DNA of 42,934 nucleotides from Nocardia vinacea NBRC 16497 (GTDB taxonomy: Bacteria; Actinomycetota; Actinomycetes; Mycobacteriales; Mycobacteriaceae), in assembly GCF_000308835.1 (NCBI RefSeq), contig NZ_BAGN01000401.1:1-42934 (forward strand), read 5' to 3'. Positions 1 to 8,281 of the stretch are shown one piece after another; positions within the stretch are counted from its first letter, which is position 1; the number at the start of each line of letters is the position of its first letter. The position numbers were made by a program, and so were the translations under genes. Under the pieces are notes generated by a model. It ran no database searches. It was not told the DNA's origin and saw only the letters and a program-made list of their open reading frames with translations.

Positions 1-2
1 AC

Positions 3-887
3 CGCGACGCTGCGCTGCCCGCTGCCGCACATCCCGCCGACGTGCTGCCTGCCGCCGCGCACCCTGCCAGGGGGGTGTCCGACGATGCAGCACGCCCTGT
101 CGCCAGACCATCAGCCGCACCATCCGCGGCGTCCGGTCTCCAATGTCCGTGGCAGACAAGTCGGATTGCCGAACCGGTCGTCGGAGCACAGCTGGATGGG
201 GCGGTGGTCGTCGATCTGTCCTCGATGTGGGCGGGCCCGCTGTGTGCCCACCTGCTCGGGCGCGCAGGCGCGCGGGTGGTCAAGGTGGAGAGCACGCGAC
301 GCCCGGATGGCGCACGCCGCGGTGATCCTCGCTTCTTCGACTGGCTGCACGGCGGGCACGAACAGCTGGCCGTCGACTTCCATACGCCCGCAGGGCGGGA
401 AACGCTGCGCGAGCTGGTTTCCACCGCGGACGTGGTGATCGAGGCATCCCGGCCGCGGGCGTTGGCCCAACTGGGCCTGGCTCCCGGGGACCGTGTGCAT
501 CGCGACGGACAGGTCTGGTTGAGCCTGACCGGATATGGTCGCGCCGAGCCGATGCGCGTGGCATTCGGCGACGATGCGGCGGTGGCGGGCGGCCTGGTCG
601 GCTGGGACGGGGGCGAGCCGGTGTTCTGTGCTGACGCCATCGCCGATCCACTCACCGGAGTCTGTGCGGCACTGGCGGTATGCTGCGCCGTTCTCGGTGG
701 CGGGGGACAGCTGATCGACCTGTCCATGCGTTCCACCGCCGCCGCCTTCGCCTCGGCCCCCGCGCTCACCCATGGACCGCATCGAGTGCGTGCCGATGGT
801 GCGGATTGGGTTGTCGAATGCCCGCACTACGGTCGTTCGCAACGGGTGCTGCGTCCGCGGGTGCCGCAACTGGGCGGCGCGGCATGA
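3..887 (+). CDS. Class III (CaiB/BaiF) CoA-transferase, left end outside window
   Basis: Moves CoA between carboxylic acids in the cytoplasm. The frame is open to the left edge, so the true start lies upstream; an internal GTG at 42 is unlikely to be the start because about 45 residues of low-complexity Ala/Pro linker precede the conserved part. That part opens with VVVDLSSMWAGPLCAHLLGR and AGARVVKVES, the usual nucleotide-fold entry of the family. The stretch ADPLTGVCAALAV holds the aspartate that acts as nucleophile in family III. After this the protein is short compared with the roughly 400 residues of a single-domain member. It may be the C-terminal half of a double-domain enzyme like the one at 34819. 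The amidohydrolase start lies about 15 bp downstream, which suggests an operon. Family assignment is firm; substrate unknown. Confidence 0.8.
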   Translation, partial: RDAALPAAAHPADVLPAAAHPARGVSDDAARPVARPSAAPSAASGLQCPWQTSRIAEPVVGAQLDGAVVVDLSSMWAGPLCAHLLGRAGARVVKVESTRRPDGARRGDPRFFDWLHGGHEQLAVDFHTPAGRETLRELVSTADVVIEASRPRALAQLGLAPGDRVHRDGQVWLSLTGYGRAEPMRVAFGDDAAVAGGLVGWDGGEPVFCADAIADPLTGVCAALAVCCAVLGGGGQLIDLSMRSTAAAFASAPALTHGPHRVRADGADWVVECPHYGRSQRVLRPRVPQLGGAA

Positions 888-902
888 AACGAGTTGTGCC
901 TC

Positions 903-2288
903 ATGTTGATTCGTGATGCCGAAGTCTTCGGTGCCGGCCGGATGGACGTGCGCATCCACGGCGGTGTCATCACCGAATGCGCAACCGGTTTGGTTCGTCT
1001 GCCGGGTGAGGACGAGATCTACGCGGGCGGTGGCTGGTTGCTGCCCGGACTGCACGACCACCACATCCACCTGCGTTCACTCGCGGCGACCTACGAATCT
1101 GTTCCACTGGGCCCGCCGCATGTGCGCACCGCAACCGAGTTCGCGGCGCGACTACAGGAGGCCGATCGAAAGCTGTTGCCTGGCAAGTGGATTCGCGGCA
1201 CCGGATACCATGAGTCGGTAGCCGGCCCCCTCGATCGTGCGGTGCTGGACCGGATGCTCCCGCATCGTCCCGTGCGCGTGCAGCACCGCACGGGTGTGCT
1301 GTGGCAGCTCAACTCGATGGCCTGTGAGCTGGTCGGTCTGGACCGCAATGACGCGCCGGGTGTGGAACGCGACGAGACCGGGCGGCCGACCGGCCGGCTG
1401 CGCCGGATGGACTCCTGGATGGGAGAGCGAGTCGACTCGCGCACAACGGATCTGGCCGCAGTGAGTGTCGCCGCAGCGGCAATGGGCATCACCGGATTCA
1501 CCGACGCGACCCCGGGACTCGCGCAGGCCGATATCGACCAACTGGCCGAGACGGTCGAAACCGGGCGGATCGTGCAGCGGGTGCACTGCATGGCGCCCCC
1601 CGAGGTGTCGCAGCCCGGCGGCGCACGTTTCACGTTGGGCCCTACCAAGATCGTGCTCGACGATTTCGATCTGCCCCCCTTCGACGAATTCGCCGACCGG
1701 TTGCGCGCGATTCATGCGGCAAGCCGGGCCGTCGCGGTGCACTGCGTCACGCGGGTGCAGTTCATCTTGACCATGGCCGCGCTGGACCTCGCCGGTGTGC
1801 GAGCGGGGGATCGGATCGAACATGGTGCGGTGATTCCGCACGAATCGCTGGATTGGCTACGCGGACAGCGGGTTTCGGTCGTCACCCAACCGCATTTCGT
1901 GGTCGAACGAGCCGAACAGTACCGCGACGAGGTGCCCGCGGAGGATCTGCCCGATCTGTGGCGGCTGCGTTCACTCGTCGATGCCGGGGTGGGTGTCGCA
2001 GCCGGGTCCGATGCGCCATTCGGTGCACCCGATCCGTGGTCGGTCGTGCGTGCCGCGGTACACCGGCCGCCGGAATTCCATGCCGCGGAAGCGGTGTCGG
2101 TCCCCAAAGCGCTGTCACTGTTCTTCGGCGCACCCGACAGCCCGGCGACGCCGCGCTGGATCACACCGGGCGCGGTCGCCGACCTGACACTGCTGTCGGT
2201 ACCGCCGGACGAGGCCGCCCAGCAACTCGATGCCGAGATCGTCGCGGCGACCATTGTGGCCGGTGATCTGGTGTATTCGGGTCAGTAG
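903..2288 (+). CDS. Metal-dependent amidohydrolase, YtcJ-like (amidohydrolase 3)
   Basis: A cytoplasmic metal-dependent hydrolase of about 461 residues. The N-terminal beta-sandwich is followed by GGWLLPGLHDHHIHLRS, giving the HxH metal ligands. Further family landmarks are AVHCVT (His), RIEHGAVIP (His) and AAGSDAPFG (the catalytic Asp). I chose the ATG at 903; a TTG at 894 is in frame but has no better ribosome site. It follows the CoA-transferase so closely that translation is probably coupled. Its stop at 2286-2288 overlaps the end of the convergent mycofactocin precursor by 7 bp. YtcJ-like enzymes act on many amides and cyclic compounds, so the substrate cannot be named; the CoA-transferase neighbour suggests catabolism of a carboxylic acid or lactam. 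Confidence 0.8.
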   Translation: MLIRDAEVFGAGRMDVRIHGGVITECATGLVRLPGEDEIYAGGGWLLPGLHDHHIHLRSLAATYESVPLGPPHVRTATEFAARLQEADRKLLPGKWIRGTGYHESVAGPLDRAVLDRMLPHRPVRVQHRTGVLWQLNSMACELVGLDRNDAPGVERDETGRPTGRLRRMDSWMGERVDSRTTDLAAVSVAAAAMGITGFTDATPGLAQADIDQLAETVETGRIVQRVHCMAPPEVSQPGGARFTLGPTKIVLDDFDLPPFDEFADRLRAIHAASRAVAVHCVTRVQFILTMAALDLAGVRAGDRIEHGAVIPHESLDWLRGQRVSVVTQPHFVVERAEQYRDEVPAEDLPDLWRLRSLVDAGVGVAAGSDAPFGAPDPWSVVRAAVHRPPEFHAAEAVSVPKALSLFFGAPDSPATPRWITPGAVADLTLLSVPPDEAAQQLDAEIVAATIVAGDLVYSGQ

Positions 2289-2380
2289 ACGCCGCACATA
2301 CCGTCGATCGAGACCTCTTCCACCAGCACGTCAGCGATCACCAGGTCGGACTCGTGCACAATGCCCTGTTCCTCGCTCAT
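2282..2380 (-). CDS. mftA: Mycofactocin precursor peptide MftA
   Basis: A 32-residue ORF that begins MSEEQGIVHES and ends VEEVSIDGMCGVY. The C-terminus is the hallmark of mycofactocin precursors, whose terminal Val-Tyr is decarboxylated and cross-linked by the radical SAM enzyme MftC and released by MftE to become a redox cofactor. An AAGGAG ribosome site lies just upstream of the ATG. In the usual locus mftB, mftC, mftD, mftE and mftF follow on the same strand. Here the downstream side is filled by opposite-strand genes, so this is an isolated copy as far as the window shows. A 19-bp palindrome (2403-2421) lies 22 bp upstream of the start. Mycofactocin serves dedicated SDRs and alcohol dehydrogenases; a candidate SDR is at 30104-30928. 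Confidence 0.92.
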   Translation of the reverse strand: MSEEQGIVHESDLVIADVLVEEVSIDGMCGVY

Positions 2381-2402
2381 CCGGTACTCCTTGCCGATGG
2401 AT

Positions 2403-2421
2403 TTCGTCAGTTGATGACGAA
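2403..2421. promoter_or_regulatory. Palindrome upstream of mftA, possible operator
   Basis: TTCGTCA-GTTGA-TGACGAA is a perfect inverted repeat with 7-bp arms and a 5-bp spacer. It lies 22 bp upstream of the mftA start, in the roughly 300-bp space between mftA and the kinase gene. That position suits a repressor site. Which regulator binds is unknown; TetR-type MftR governs mycofactocin loci elsewhere. I see nothing else clear in 2381-2682. Confidence 0.45.
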
Positions 2422-2682
2422 TATTGGACGATAGCGAGCGCCCGGCGACTGCGTCTGTCGGATCCCGGTGAGCGGAACGAACTCGAGTGTGCCACGAGAT
2501 CGCGTTCGCAACGGCTTTCCGGAATCCCGGCACCGCCTCGGCAACCCCACCGGAGCTCGGCTTTCCCGACTATGATCGGCAGGTCGGGGTCGGCAGTTCT
2601 GCCTCGAGAGGTGATCATATGGTCGGACATTGCGGCTTCGGGGGTTCGCGCGGATCGACGCCAGTCGATTAGCCGATTCGCC

Positions 2683-5600
2683 ATGCCCGACCACGAGAAC
2701 GAACGTACCCAGCGCGATATCCGGTTCGGGATCGCCGCGGAACTGACCGCCGCCGGATTCGAGGACGCCGAGGAGATCGGCCGCGGGGGTTTCGGCGTCG
2801 TCTATCGGTGTCTGGAGCCCTCGCTCGATCGCACCGTCGCGGTCAAGGTGCTGACCTCGGAGATCAGCGGCGACGAACGCGAGCGCTTCGTCCGGGAGCA
2901 GCACGCGCTCGGCCGACTCTCGGGTCACCCCAATATCGTTGCGGTTCATCAAGCCGATGTGACCGCCGACGGCCGTCCGTTCATCGTCATGCCCTTCCAT
3001 TCGCGCGGGTCGCTGGATGCGCGATTGCGCGCGACGGGGCCGCTGCCGTGGCAGGAGTTGCTGTCGATCGGGGTGAAGATCGCCGGGGCGCTCGCCGCGG
3101 CGCACGCGACGGGCACACTGCACCGGGATGTGAAGCCCGCGAACATTCTGGTGACCGATTACGGGGAGCCGCAATTGGCGGACTTCGGCATCGCGCATAT
3201 CGGCGGGGGATTCGAGACCTCCGCCGGACGCATCACCGGCACACCGGCATTCATCGCGCCCGAGGTGCTACGGGGTGCGCCGCCGAGCGCGGTTTCCGAC
3301 ATTTACGGCCTCGGCGCCACTATGTTCTGCCTGCTGACCGGGCACGCGGCCGTCGAACGCCAGACCGGTGAGACGGTGCTCGCACATTTCGTTCGAGTCA
3401 CCTCGACACCCGGGCCCGACCTGGGTGAAATCGACGTCCCCGCCGAACTCCGCGCCGCGATCGAAGCCGCGATGGCCACCGATCCGGACCGAAGGCCGCG
3501 TACGGCAGTCGAATTCGGATATCTGCTGCGCGATGTCCAGCGGAATTGCGGGCTCGACGTGGACGCCATGGCGGTGCCGGCGGACGCGCAGGAACCGCGG
3601 TCCGGGTCGATAATGGTGCACGCACAGCGTGGAACCGGCCCACGGACCACCGTGCCACCGCCGGTCGCGTCGACCAAATATCGTCCGCCGACCTCGGCCC
3701 GCCCCCTGGTGGACCGGCCGCGGCTGCTGCGCAAACTGCAGGAGGGCGGCAATCGCCGCCTGCTGCTCATCCACGCGCCGCCGGGCTTCGGTAAGAGCAC
3801 ACTGGCCGCGCAGTGGCGCGATGTTCTTACTGCACAAGGGATGTCGGTCGCGTGGTTGACGATCGACCACGACGACAACAATGTCGTCTGGTTCCTCGCC
3901 CATCTGGTCGAGGCGATTCGCCGGGCGCGCCAGGAACTGGCCGGCGGGCTCGTGACGATGCTGGAGGAGCGCTCCAGCGATGCCACTCGATACGTGCTGG
4001 CATCGCTCATCGATGAAGTGCACGACAGCGGTGCGCCGCTGGCCGTCGTCATCGACGACTGGCACCTCGTCACCGATGCCGGTACCCGCGCCGCCATGGA
4101 ATTCCTGCTGGACAACGGGTGCCATCACCTGCGGGTGATCGTCACTGGCCGAACGCGTGCGGGATTGCCGCTCAGCCGGATGCGCGTCGGCGACGAACTG
4201 GTCGAAATAGATTCCGACGACTTGCGATTCGATGATGCCGAATCGACGGCGTTCCTGCTCGACATCAATCGCCTGACGCTGGGCAGCTCGCAGGTCGCCG
4301 AACTGCTCGACTCGACCGAAGGCTGGATCGCGGCACTGCAACTCGCTTCACTGTCGCTGCGCGGCAGCAGTGATCCCGCCGAATTCATCGATCAACTGTC
4401 AGGCCGGCATGAGGCGATCGGCGAGTACCTCGTCGAAAACGTGCTCGACACTCTCGATCCGAACCTGCTGGACTTTCTGCTGGCGACCTCGATCACCGAG
4501 AAGATCTGCGCCGGACTGGCCGAAGCGCTGTCCGGCCCGGCGGCCCCACGGCTGTTGCAGCAGGTCAAGGCCCGAGATCTGTTTCTGCGCAATGTCGACT
4601 TCCGGGACGATGTCGGCGACGACTTCGAGTGGTTCCGCTATCACCGTATGTTCGGCGATTTCCTGCGCCGCAGGCTGGCCGAACAGAATCCCGACAGATG
4701 CATCCGGCTGCACCGCGTCGCGGCCGACTGGTTCGCCGACCACGCGATGTTGAACGAAGCGGTGGATCACGCACTGGCCGCCCGTGATTCGGCGGGTGCG
4801 CTGCGCCTGATCGAGGAGCGCGCGACGGAGCTGTTGGAAAGTGCCCGGACGGCCACACTGCTCGGGCTGGTCGCCAAACTGCCGACCGCGATCGCGGTAT
4901 CGAGTGCGCGCCTGCAGCTGTTCGTGGCTTGGGGCAATATATCGCTGCAGCGGCCGGTGGCCGCCGAGGCGGCCCTGGATCGGGTCGACGCGGTGCTGGG
5001 CGCCGATCGGCCGGATGCGGACGACACCGCCGATCTACATCTCGAGGCCGTGCTGGCGCGGGCCGCATGCCGACTCACCGCCGACCGATTCGCCGAATTG
5101 CCGGAGTTCGTCGCGCATCGGCTCGAGTCGGAGGTCAACCCGTTCATCGCGACCATCGCGGCGGGTGTCGGATCGGCGGCCGCGCTCTATCGGTTCGACT
5201 TCGACGAGGTGTACCGGTGGCAGCGGTGGGTTGCGCCGCATCGGGCCAGGGTCAAGGGGCCGACCGGCTTACTGCACAGCTACGGCTTGACCGGTGTGGC
5301 TGCCTTCGAACAACTCGATATCGCGGCGGCGCAGACGCATTTGGAAACCGCTCGGTCGCTGGCCCTGGAAACCGGCCGCCATTCCTACATCACGCGTATG
5401 ACGGGCGCACTGCTCGGTGCGCTGTGTTATTGGCGGGGCGAACTCGACGAAGCGGAGGCGCTGCTCGACGAGAGCGTCAAGGCGGGGCCCGAGGGTGGAG
5501 TGGTCGAATTCGTATCGGCAACCTATGGAATCGGCGCGCGGATCGCGGCGCTGCGGGGCGACCTCGGTGCGGCGCGGGAGCGACTTGCCGAGGGCGCGAA

Positions 5601-6126
5601 GATGGCCCGTAATCTCGCGCTGCCCCGTTTGGCCGCCCGCATCGTCAACGAGCGAATCCGCCTCGGCCTGCCCATCGCCGCGGACGAGGCGGCGGCACTC
5701 GAGCGGCTCGAGCCCTACCGCGCCGAAGGCGACGGAATCACCATCCTCACCTCGGAAATCCAGTGGGATTCGGCAATACGGCTGCTATTGGCGGATCACT
5801 CGGCCGGGGCCGCCGAGACCGCCACCGTATTGGCCGCGCGGCTGGTGCGCGGCCTCGAACGCCAAGGCCGTCCGCGGGCGCTATTGGAGGCGCGACTGCT
5901 ATCGGCGTGCTGCCTGGCAACCGCGGACCGCTTGGAAGAGGCCATCGCTGTGCTGGATCCGGTGTTGGCGCAGTGCGCCGAACTCGGCCTGCCCAGGTTG
6001 GCGGCCGATGCCGGAGCCGCCATCGAGCCCGCCGTCGTCGCGCTCATCGGTACCGATCCAGCGCTGCGCCGGACGCCGCTGTCATTTCTGACGCAGTTAC
6101 TGCCCGCCGGCACCGGTCGGCAGTAG
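2683..6126 (+). CDS. Ser/Thr protein kinase fused to MalT-like ATPase regulator (PknK-like)
   Basis: A cytoplasmic regulator of about 1147 residues. Residues 25-285 form a Hanks-type kinase: glycine loop IGRGGFGVVY, VAVKVL lysine, HRDVKPANIL near 147, DFG near 167 and the APE motif. A signal-transduction ATPase region starts near 345, with Walker A PGFGKST near 367 and Walker B AVVIDDWH near 453. Helical TPR-like repeats fill the rest. It ends in PAGTGRQ and I see no C-terminal LuxR helix-turn-helix, which many kinase-MalT fusions of Nocardia and Rhodococcus carry. Length and layout resemble mycobacterial PknK. The start is the ATG at 2683; an in-frame GTG at 2611 is possible. It is divergent from mftA. 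The signal and partner are unknown. Confidence 0.88.
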   Translation: MPDHENERTQRDIRFGIAAELTAAGFEDAEEIGRGGFGVVYRCLEPSLDRTVAVKVLTSEISGDERERFVREQHALGRLSGHPNIVAVHQADVTADGRPFIVMPFHSRGSLDARLRATGPLPWQELLSIGVKIAGALAAAHATGTLHRDVKPANILVTDYGEPQLADFGIAHIGGGFETSAGRITGTPAFIAPEVLRGAPPSAVSDIYGLGATMFCLLTGHAAVERQTGETVLAHFVRVTSTPGPDLGEIDVPAELRAAIEAAMATDPDRRPRTAVEFGYLLRDVQRNCGLDVDAMAVPADAQEPRSGSIMVHAQRGTGPRTTVPPPVASTKYRPPTSARPLVDRPRLLRKLQEGGNRRLLLIHAPPGFGKSTLAAQWRDVLTAQGMSVAWLTIDHDDNNVVWFLAHLVEAIRRARQELAGGLVTMLEERSSDATRYVLASLIDEVHDSGAPLAVVIDDWHLVTDAGTRAAMEFLLDNGCHHLRVIVTGRTRAGLPLSRMRVGDELVEIDSDDLRFDDAESTAFLLDINRLTLGSSQVAELLDSTEGWIAALQLASLSLRGSSDPAEFIDQLSGRHEAIGEYLVENVLDTLDPNLLDFLLATSITEKICAGLAEALSGPAAPRLLQQVKARDLFLRNVDFRDDVGDDFEWFRYHRMFGDFLRRRLAEQNPDRCIRLHRVAADWFADHAMLNEAVDHALAARDSAGALRLIEERATELLESARTATLLGLVAKLPTAIAVSSARLQLFVAWGNISLQRPVAAEAALDRVDAVLGADRPDADDTADLHLEAVLARAACRLTADRFAELPEFVAHRLESEVNPFIATIAAGVGSAAALYRFDFDEVYRWQRWVAPHRARVKGPTGLLHSYGLTGVAAFEQLDIAAAQTHLETARSLALETGRHSYITRMTGALLGALCYWRGELDEAEALLDESVKAGPEGGVVEFVSATYGIGARIAALRGDLGAARERLAEGAKMARNLALPRLAARIVNERIRLGLPIAADEAAALERLEPYRAEGDGITILTSEIQWDSAIRLLLADHSAGAAETATVLAARLVRGLERQGRPRALLEARLLSACCLATADRLEEAIAVLDPVLAQCAELGLPRLAADAGAAIEPAVVALIGTDPALRRTPLSFLTQLLPAGTGRQ

Positions 6127-6139
6127 CGCTGAAAAGATT

Positions 6140-6155
6140 TGTGACGTGGATCACA
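6140..6155. promoter_or_regulatory. CRP/GlxR-type binding site
   Basis: TGTGACGTGGATCACA matches the cAMP-receptor consensus TGTGA-N6-TCACA perfectly in both half-sites. It lies just after the kinase stop and about 125 bp before the small gene at 6280. It would therefore control the small gene and the DoxX gene, by a Crp/GlxR family regulator encoded elsewhere. Confidence 0.6.
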
Positions 6156-6279
6156 CTCGTCTGCTCGAGTCTGCCGTGAGGTCTATATTGAGTGCACTGA
6201 ATCTGGCTGTCGCTCATTCGCCCGGCATCCCGGTGCGAGGAGCGGACACATCGATGTGTTGCACGGCGAGGACACGACA

Positions 6280-6543
6280 ATGGCCCCACACAATTCACCG
6301 ACGGCGCTCGCATGCCAGCCCGACTGGCAGCCGATATCGCTGCGGCGGTCGCGCCCGTGCGGTGACGAGTGCCGTATCCGAGTGCATTTTCACGGTCATC
6401 CCACGCTGCAGTACCGCGCGGCCCGGGAGGCCGCCGAATGCTTCGCGGCCGCCGTGCGGGGATTGGGCGTGGACGTCGACATCGATACGAAGCTCGACGA
6501 CGGGCTGCTTCCGCTGCCCTGTGCGCGGCTGTGGACCTCGTAG
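6280..6543 (+). CDS. Small protein of unknown function
   Basis: About 87 residues; I do not recognise the family. The ATG at 6280 has a GCGAGG site 8 bases upstream. A GTG at 6256 would add eight residues. The N-terminal third is rich in Arg and Cys (RRSRPCGDECR). The middle, IRVHFHGHPTLQYRAAREAAECFAAAVRGLGVDVDIDTKL, looks like a beta strand, an amphipathic helix and a second strand, so a small alpha/beta fold is likely. There is no signal peptide or membrane segment. It sits between the CRP-type site and the DoxX gene, 32 bp upstream of the latter, and may be cotranscribed with it. Coding confidence rests on frame, ribosome site and position. Confidence 0.6.
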   Translation: MAPHNSPTALACQPDWQPISLRRSRPCGDECRIRVHFHGHPTLQYRAAREAAECFAAAVRGLGVDVDIDTKLDDGLLPLPCARLWTS

Positions 6544-6575
6544 CCGGATCCCGACAATGAGGAGTCTCTTTTCGC

Positions 6576-7082
6576 ATGACAACGATCGATGCCGCGATCC
6601 TGGCGCTGCGGCTGGTGGTCGGCCTGACCATGGCCGCGCACGGCTATAACCACCTGTTCGGCCCGGGTGGTGTGGCCGGTACGGCGGGCTGGTTCGCCTC
6701 GATGGGGCTGCGGCCGCCGCGGGTCCATGCGACATTGAGCGGTGCGGGGGAGTTGGCGGCCGGGATCGCCTTCGCGGCCGGCCTGCTCACCGCGCCCGCG
6801 GCGGCGTTCATCGTCGGCAGTATGGCGGTGGCCGCAGTCATCGCGCATCGGAAGAACGGCTTCTTCGTATTCAAGGACGGCTACGAGTACGTGCTGACGC
6901 TTGCTGTGGTGGCCGCCTGTGTCGCGGCCACCGGGCCGGGCAAGGCCTCGCTCGATCGCGCGCTCGGCATCGATACGACGCTCGACGGTGGTCTCGGATC
7001 GGCCATCGCGGTAGTCGGTGGCGTCGGCGGCGCGGCGGTTCTACTCGCCGTGAGTTGGCGGCCGAAAGCGCAAGCAGAATAA
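6576..7082 (+). CDS. DoxX family membrane protein
   Basis: A 168-residue integral membrane protein. It opens with AAILALRLVVGLTMAAHGYNHLFGPGG, the usual first helix and loop of DoxX proteins, and has four hydrophobic segments (roughly residues 5-22, 50-70, 75-90 and 105-125, with another near the C-terminus). A stretch rich in charged residues, HRKNGFFVFKDGYEY, lies between helices, as in relatives. In mycobacteria DoxX proteins have been linked to membrane redox complexes; that role is only inferred here. A GAGGAG-like site precedes the ATG. It is followed by a strong terminator at 7092-7120. Confidence 0.8.
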   Translation: MTTIDAAILALRLVVGLTMAAHGYNHLFGPGGVAGTAGWFASMGLRPPRVHATLSGAGELAAGIAFAAGLLTAPAAAFIVGSMAVAAVIAHRKNGFFVFKDGYEYVLTLAVVAACVAATGPGKASLDRALGIDTTLDGGLGSAIAVVGGVGGAAVLLAVSWRPKAQAE

Positions 7083-7091
7083 GGGAATTCG

Positions 7092-7120
7092 ACAGCCCCG
7101 CACCCGTGGTGCGGGGCTGT
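7092..7120. terminator. Bidirectional terminator hairpin
   Basis: A perfect 13-bp stem (7092-7104 with 7108-7120; ACAGCCCCGCACC and its complement) with a 3-base loop. It lies between the convergent ends of the DoxX gene and the IclR gene, so it can serve both. Confidence 0.8.
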
Positions 7121-7128
7121 TCGCTATT

Positions 7129-8022
7129 TCAGAACCACGCGCCCCGCTCGCCCATGGCGACCAGTTCGCCGAGCGCTTCGCTGGGCAAGGCGATCCGTGG
7201 GGTGGCCGGTACGTGGCGTGGCCGGTCCGGCTGCGGCGCGACGCCGAACAGTTTCTCCGATATCGCGTGCGCGGTATTGGCGACCAGCGGTGCCAGTCGT
7301 TCGAGTGCGGCCTGGGCGTCGCAGACGATGGATATCGCGCCGATCGGCCCGTCCGGCCCGCGCACCGCCGCACCGACACAGGCGATATGCGAATAACATT
7401 CGCCGCGCTCGAAGGCGAGGCCGTTGCGCGCCCGGATCCGGCTCAATTCCTGGTGCAGGATCCCGATATCGCTGATGCTTCGGGTGGTTCGCTTCTGGAT
7501 CGCGCCCTTGAACTGTTTATCGACCCGCTCGGGTGACAACCACGCGAGCATGCTTTTGCCGATGGCCGTGCAGTGGGCGGGGGCGCGGCCGCCGACCCGC
7601 GACGGAATTTCCACCGCGGCCCGGCCGCCGAATTTATCCAGGTAGTAGACGTCGGTGCCGTCCAATACGGCCAGGTGTACGACCATCTCGGTGCGCACCG
7701 CCAGTGCGTGCAGCAGTGGGAATGCCGCGGCGCGCAATGCGTTGTGGCCGTCTTCTCGCCCGCCGAGACCCAATGCCAGGGACCCGAGGCCGTACTCCCT
7801 GCCGTCGCGTTCCAGCCAGCGCAGCTGAACGAGATGTTTCAGAATGCGATGGGTCGAGGACCGGGGTATGTTGGTCCGGCCGCTGACCTCCTCGAGCGTG
7901 AGGCGCGTCTGTGCGCCCCCGAACGATTCCATGATCAACGTCATGCGTTCTACCAGCGAGGGGGATAACGCAGACTGCTCTGCGGCGTCGGCAGCTTCAC
8001 TGATCCTCAACATTGAGGTCAT
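7129..8022 (-). CDS. IclR family transcriptional regulator
   Basis: A 297-residue DNA-binding regulator. A winged helix-turn-helix spans about residues 22-80 (LTLEEVSGRTNIPRSSTHRILKHL). The effector domain follows, with the family signature HCTAIGKSMLAWLS and the C-terminal GAAVRGPDGPIGAISI. IclR proteins commonly sense aromatic or carboxylic intermediates of the pathway they control. An AAGGAGG site precedes the ATG. Two related palindromes lie about 90-140 bp upstream and may be its own operators. The C-terminal 40 residues (PRHVPATPRIALPSEALGEL) extend past the usual domain end. It stands at the edge of the ring-degradation block, in the same direction as kstD, so it is the natural candidate regulator for that block. 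Confidence 0.9.
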   Translation of the reverse strand: MTSMLRISEAADAAEQSALSPSLVERMTLIMESFGGAQTRLTLEEVSGRTNIPRSSTHRILKHLVQLRWLERDGREYGLGSLALGLGGREDGHNALRAAAFPLLHALAVRTEMVVHLAVLDGTDVYYLDKFGGRAAVEIPSRVGGRAPAHCTAIGKSMLAWLSPERVDKQFKGAIQKRTTRSISDIGILHQELSRIRARNGLAFERGECYSHIACVGAAVRGPDGPIGAISIVCDAQAALERLAPLVANTAHAISEKLFGVAPQPDRPRHVPATPRIALPSEALGELVAMGERGAWF

Positions 8023-8088
8023 TTCAGCGCCTCCTTACTTCGGAGACTCGAACTTCAGCGGCCAGTCTAACCACGCGAAGACTCCCGA

Positions 8089-8105
8089 TCGGCGGAAATC
8101 GCCGA
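8089..8105. promoter_or_regulatory. Palindrome in iclR upstream region
   Basis: TCGGCG-GAAAT-CGCCGA is a perfect inverted repeat with 6-bp arms, 67 bp upstream of the IclR start. Its sequence differs from the two GTATCC-type palindromes nearby, so it may bind another protein or form a weak hairpin. Confidence 0.3.
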
Positions 8106-8112
8106 AATTTAT

Positions 8113-8164
8113 ACAGATCGGTACAGAGAATTGTTTGGAGAAAGAGGATACTGATCTGTATCCC
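8113..8164. promoter_or_regulatory. Paired palindromes upstream of the IclR gene
   Basis: The right site GGATAC-TGATCT-GTATCC (8147-8164) is a perfect inverted repeat. The left site around TAC-AGATCG-GTA (8113-8124) is a weaker copy with the same layout, and the centres are about 37 bp apart. Read together, 8112-8124 and 8150-8162 are inverted copies matching at 12 of 13 bases. The position suits autoregulation of the IclR gene. The rest of 8023-8281 shows nothing else clear. Confidence 0.5.
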
Positions 8165-8281
8165 GGCTGTTGCCTGCCGCCGGGCGCTCCTGGGATCGGC
8201 CGGAATCCGTTTGCTCCCGGCCGATCCTCAGGCTACTGAATATTGCTCGTGCTCAAGCAATCTCGGTCATCGAGCCGCCTG

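Noticed and set aside
2230..2682. Reading frame of the kinase extended upstream to 2230
   Set aside because: The extension is translated intergenic DNA with no domain and overlaps the end of the amidohydrolase and mftA; the ATG at 2683 fits the family start.
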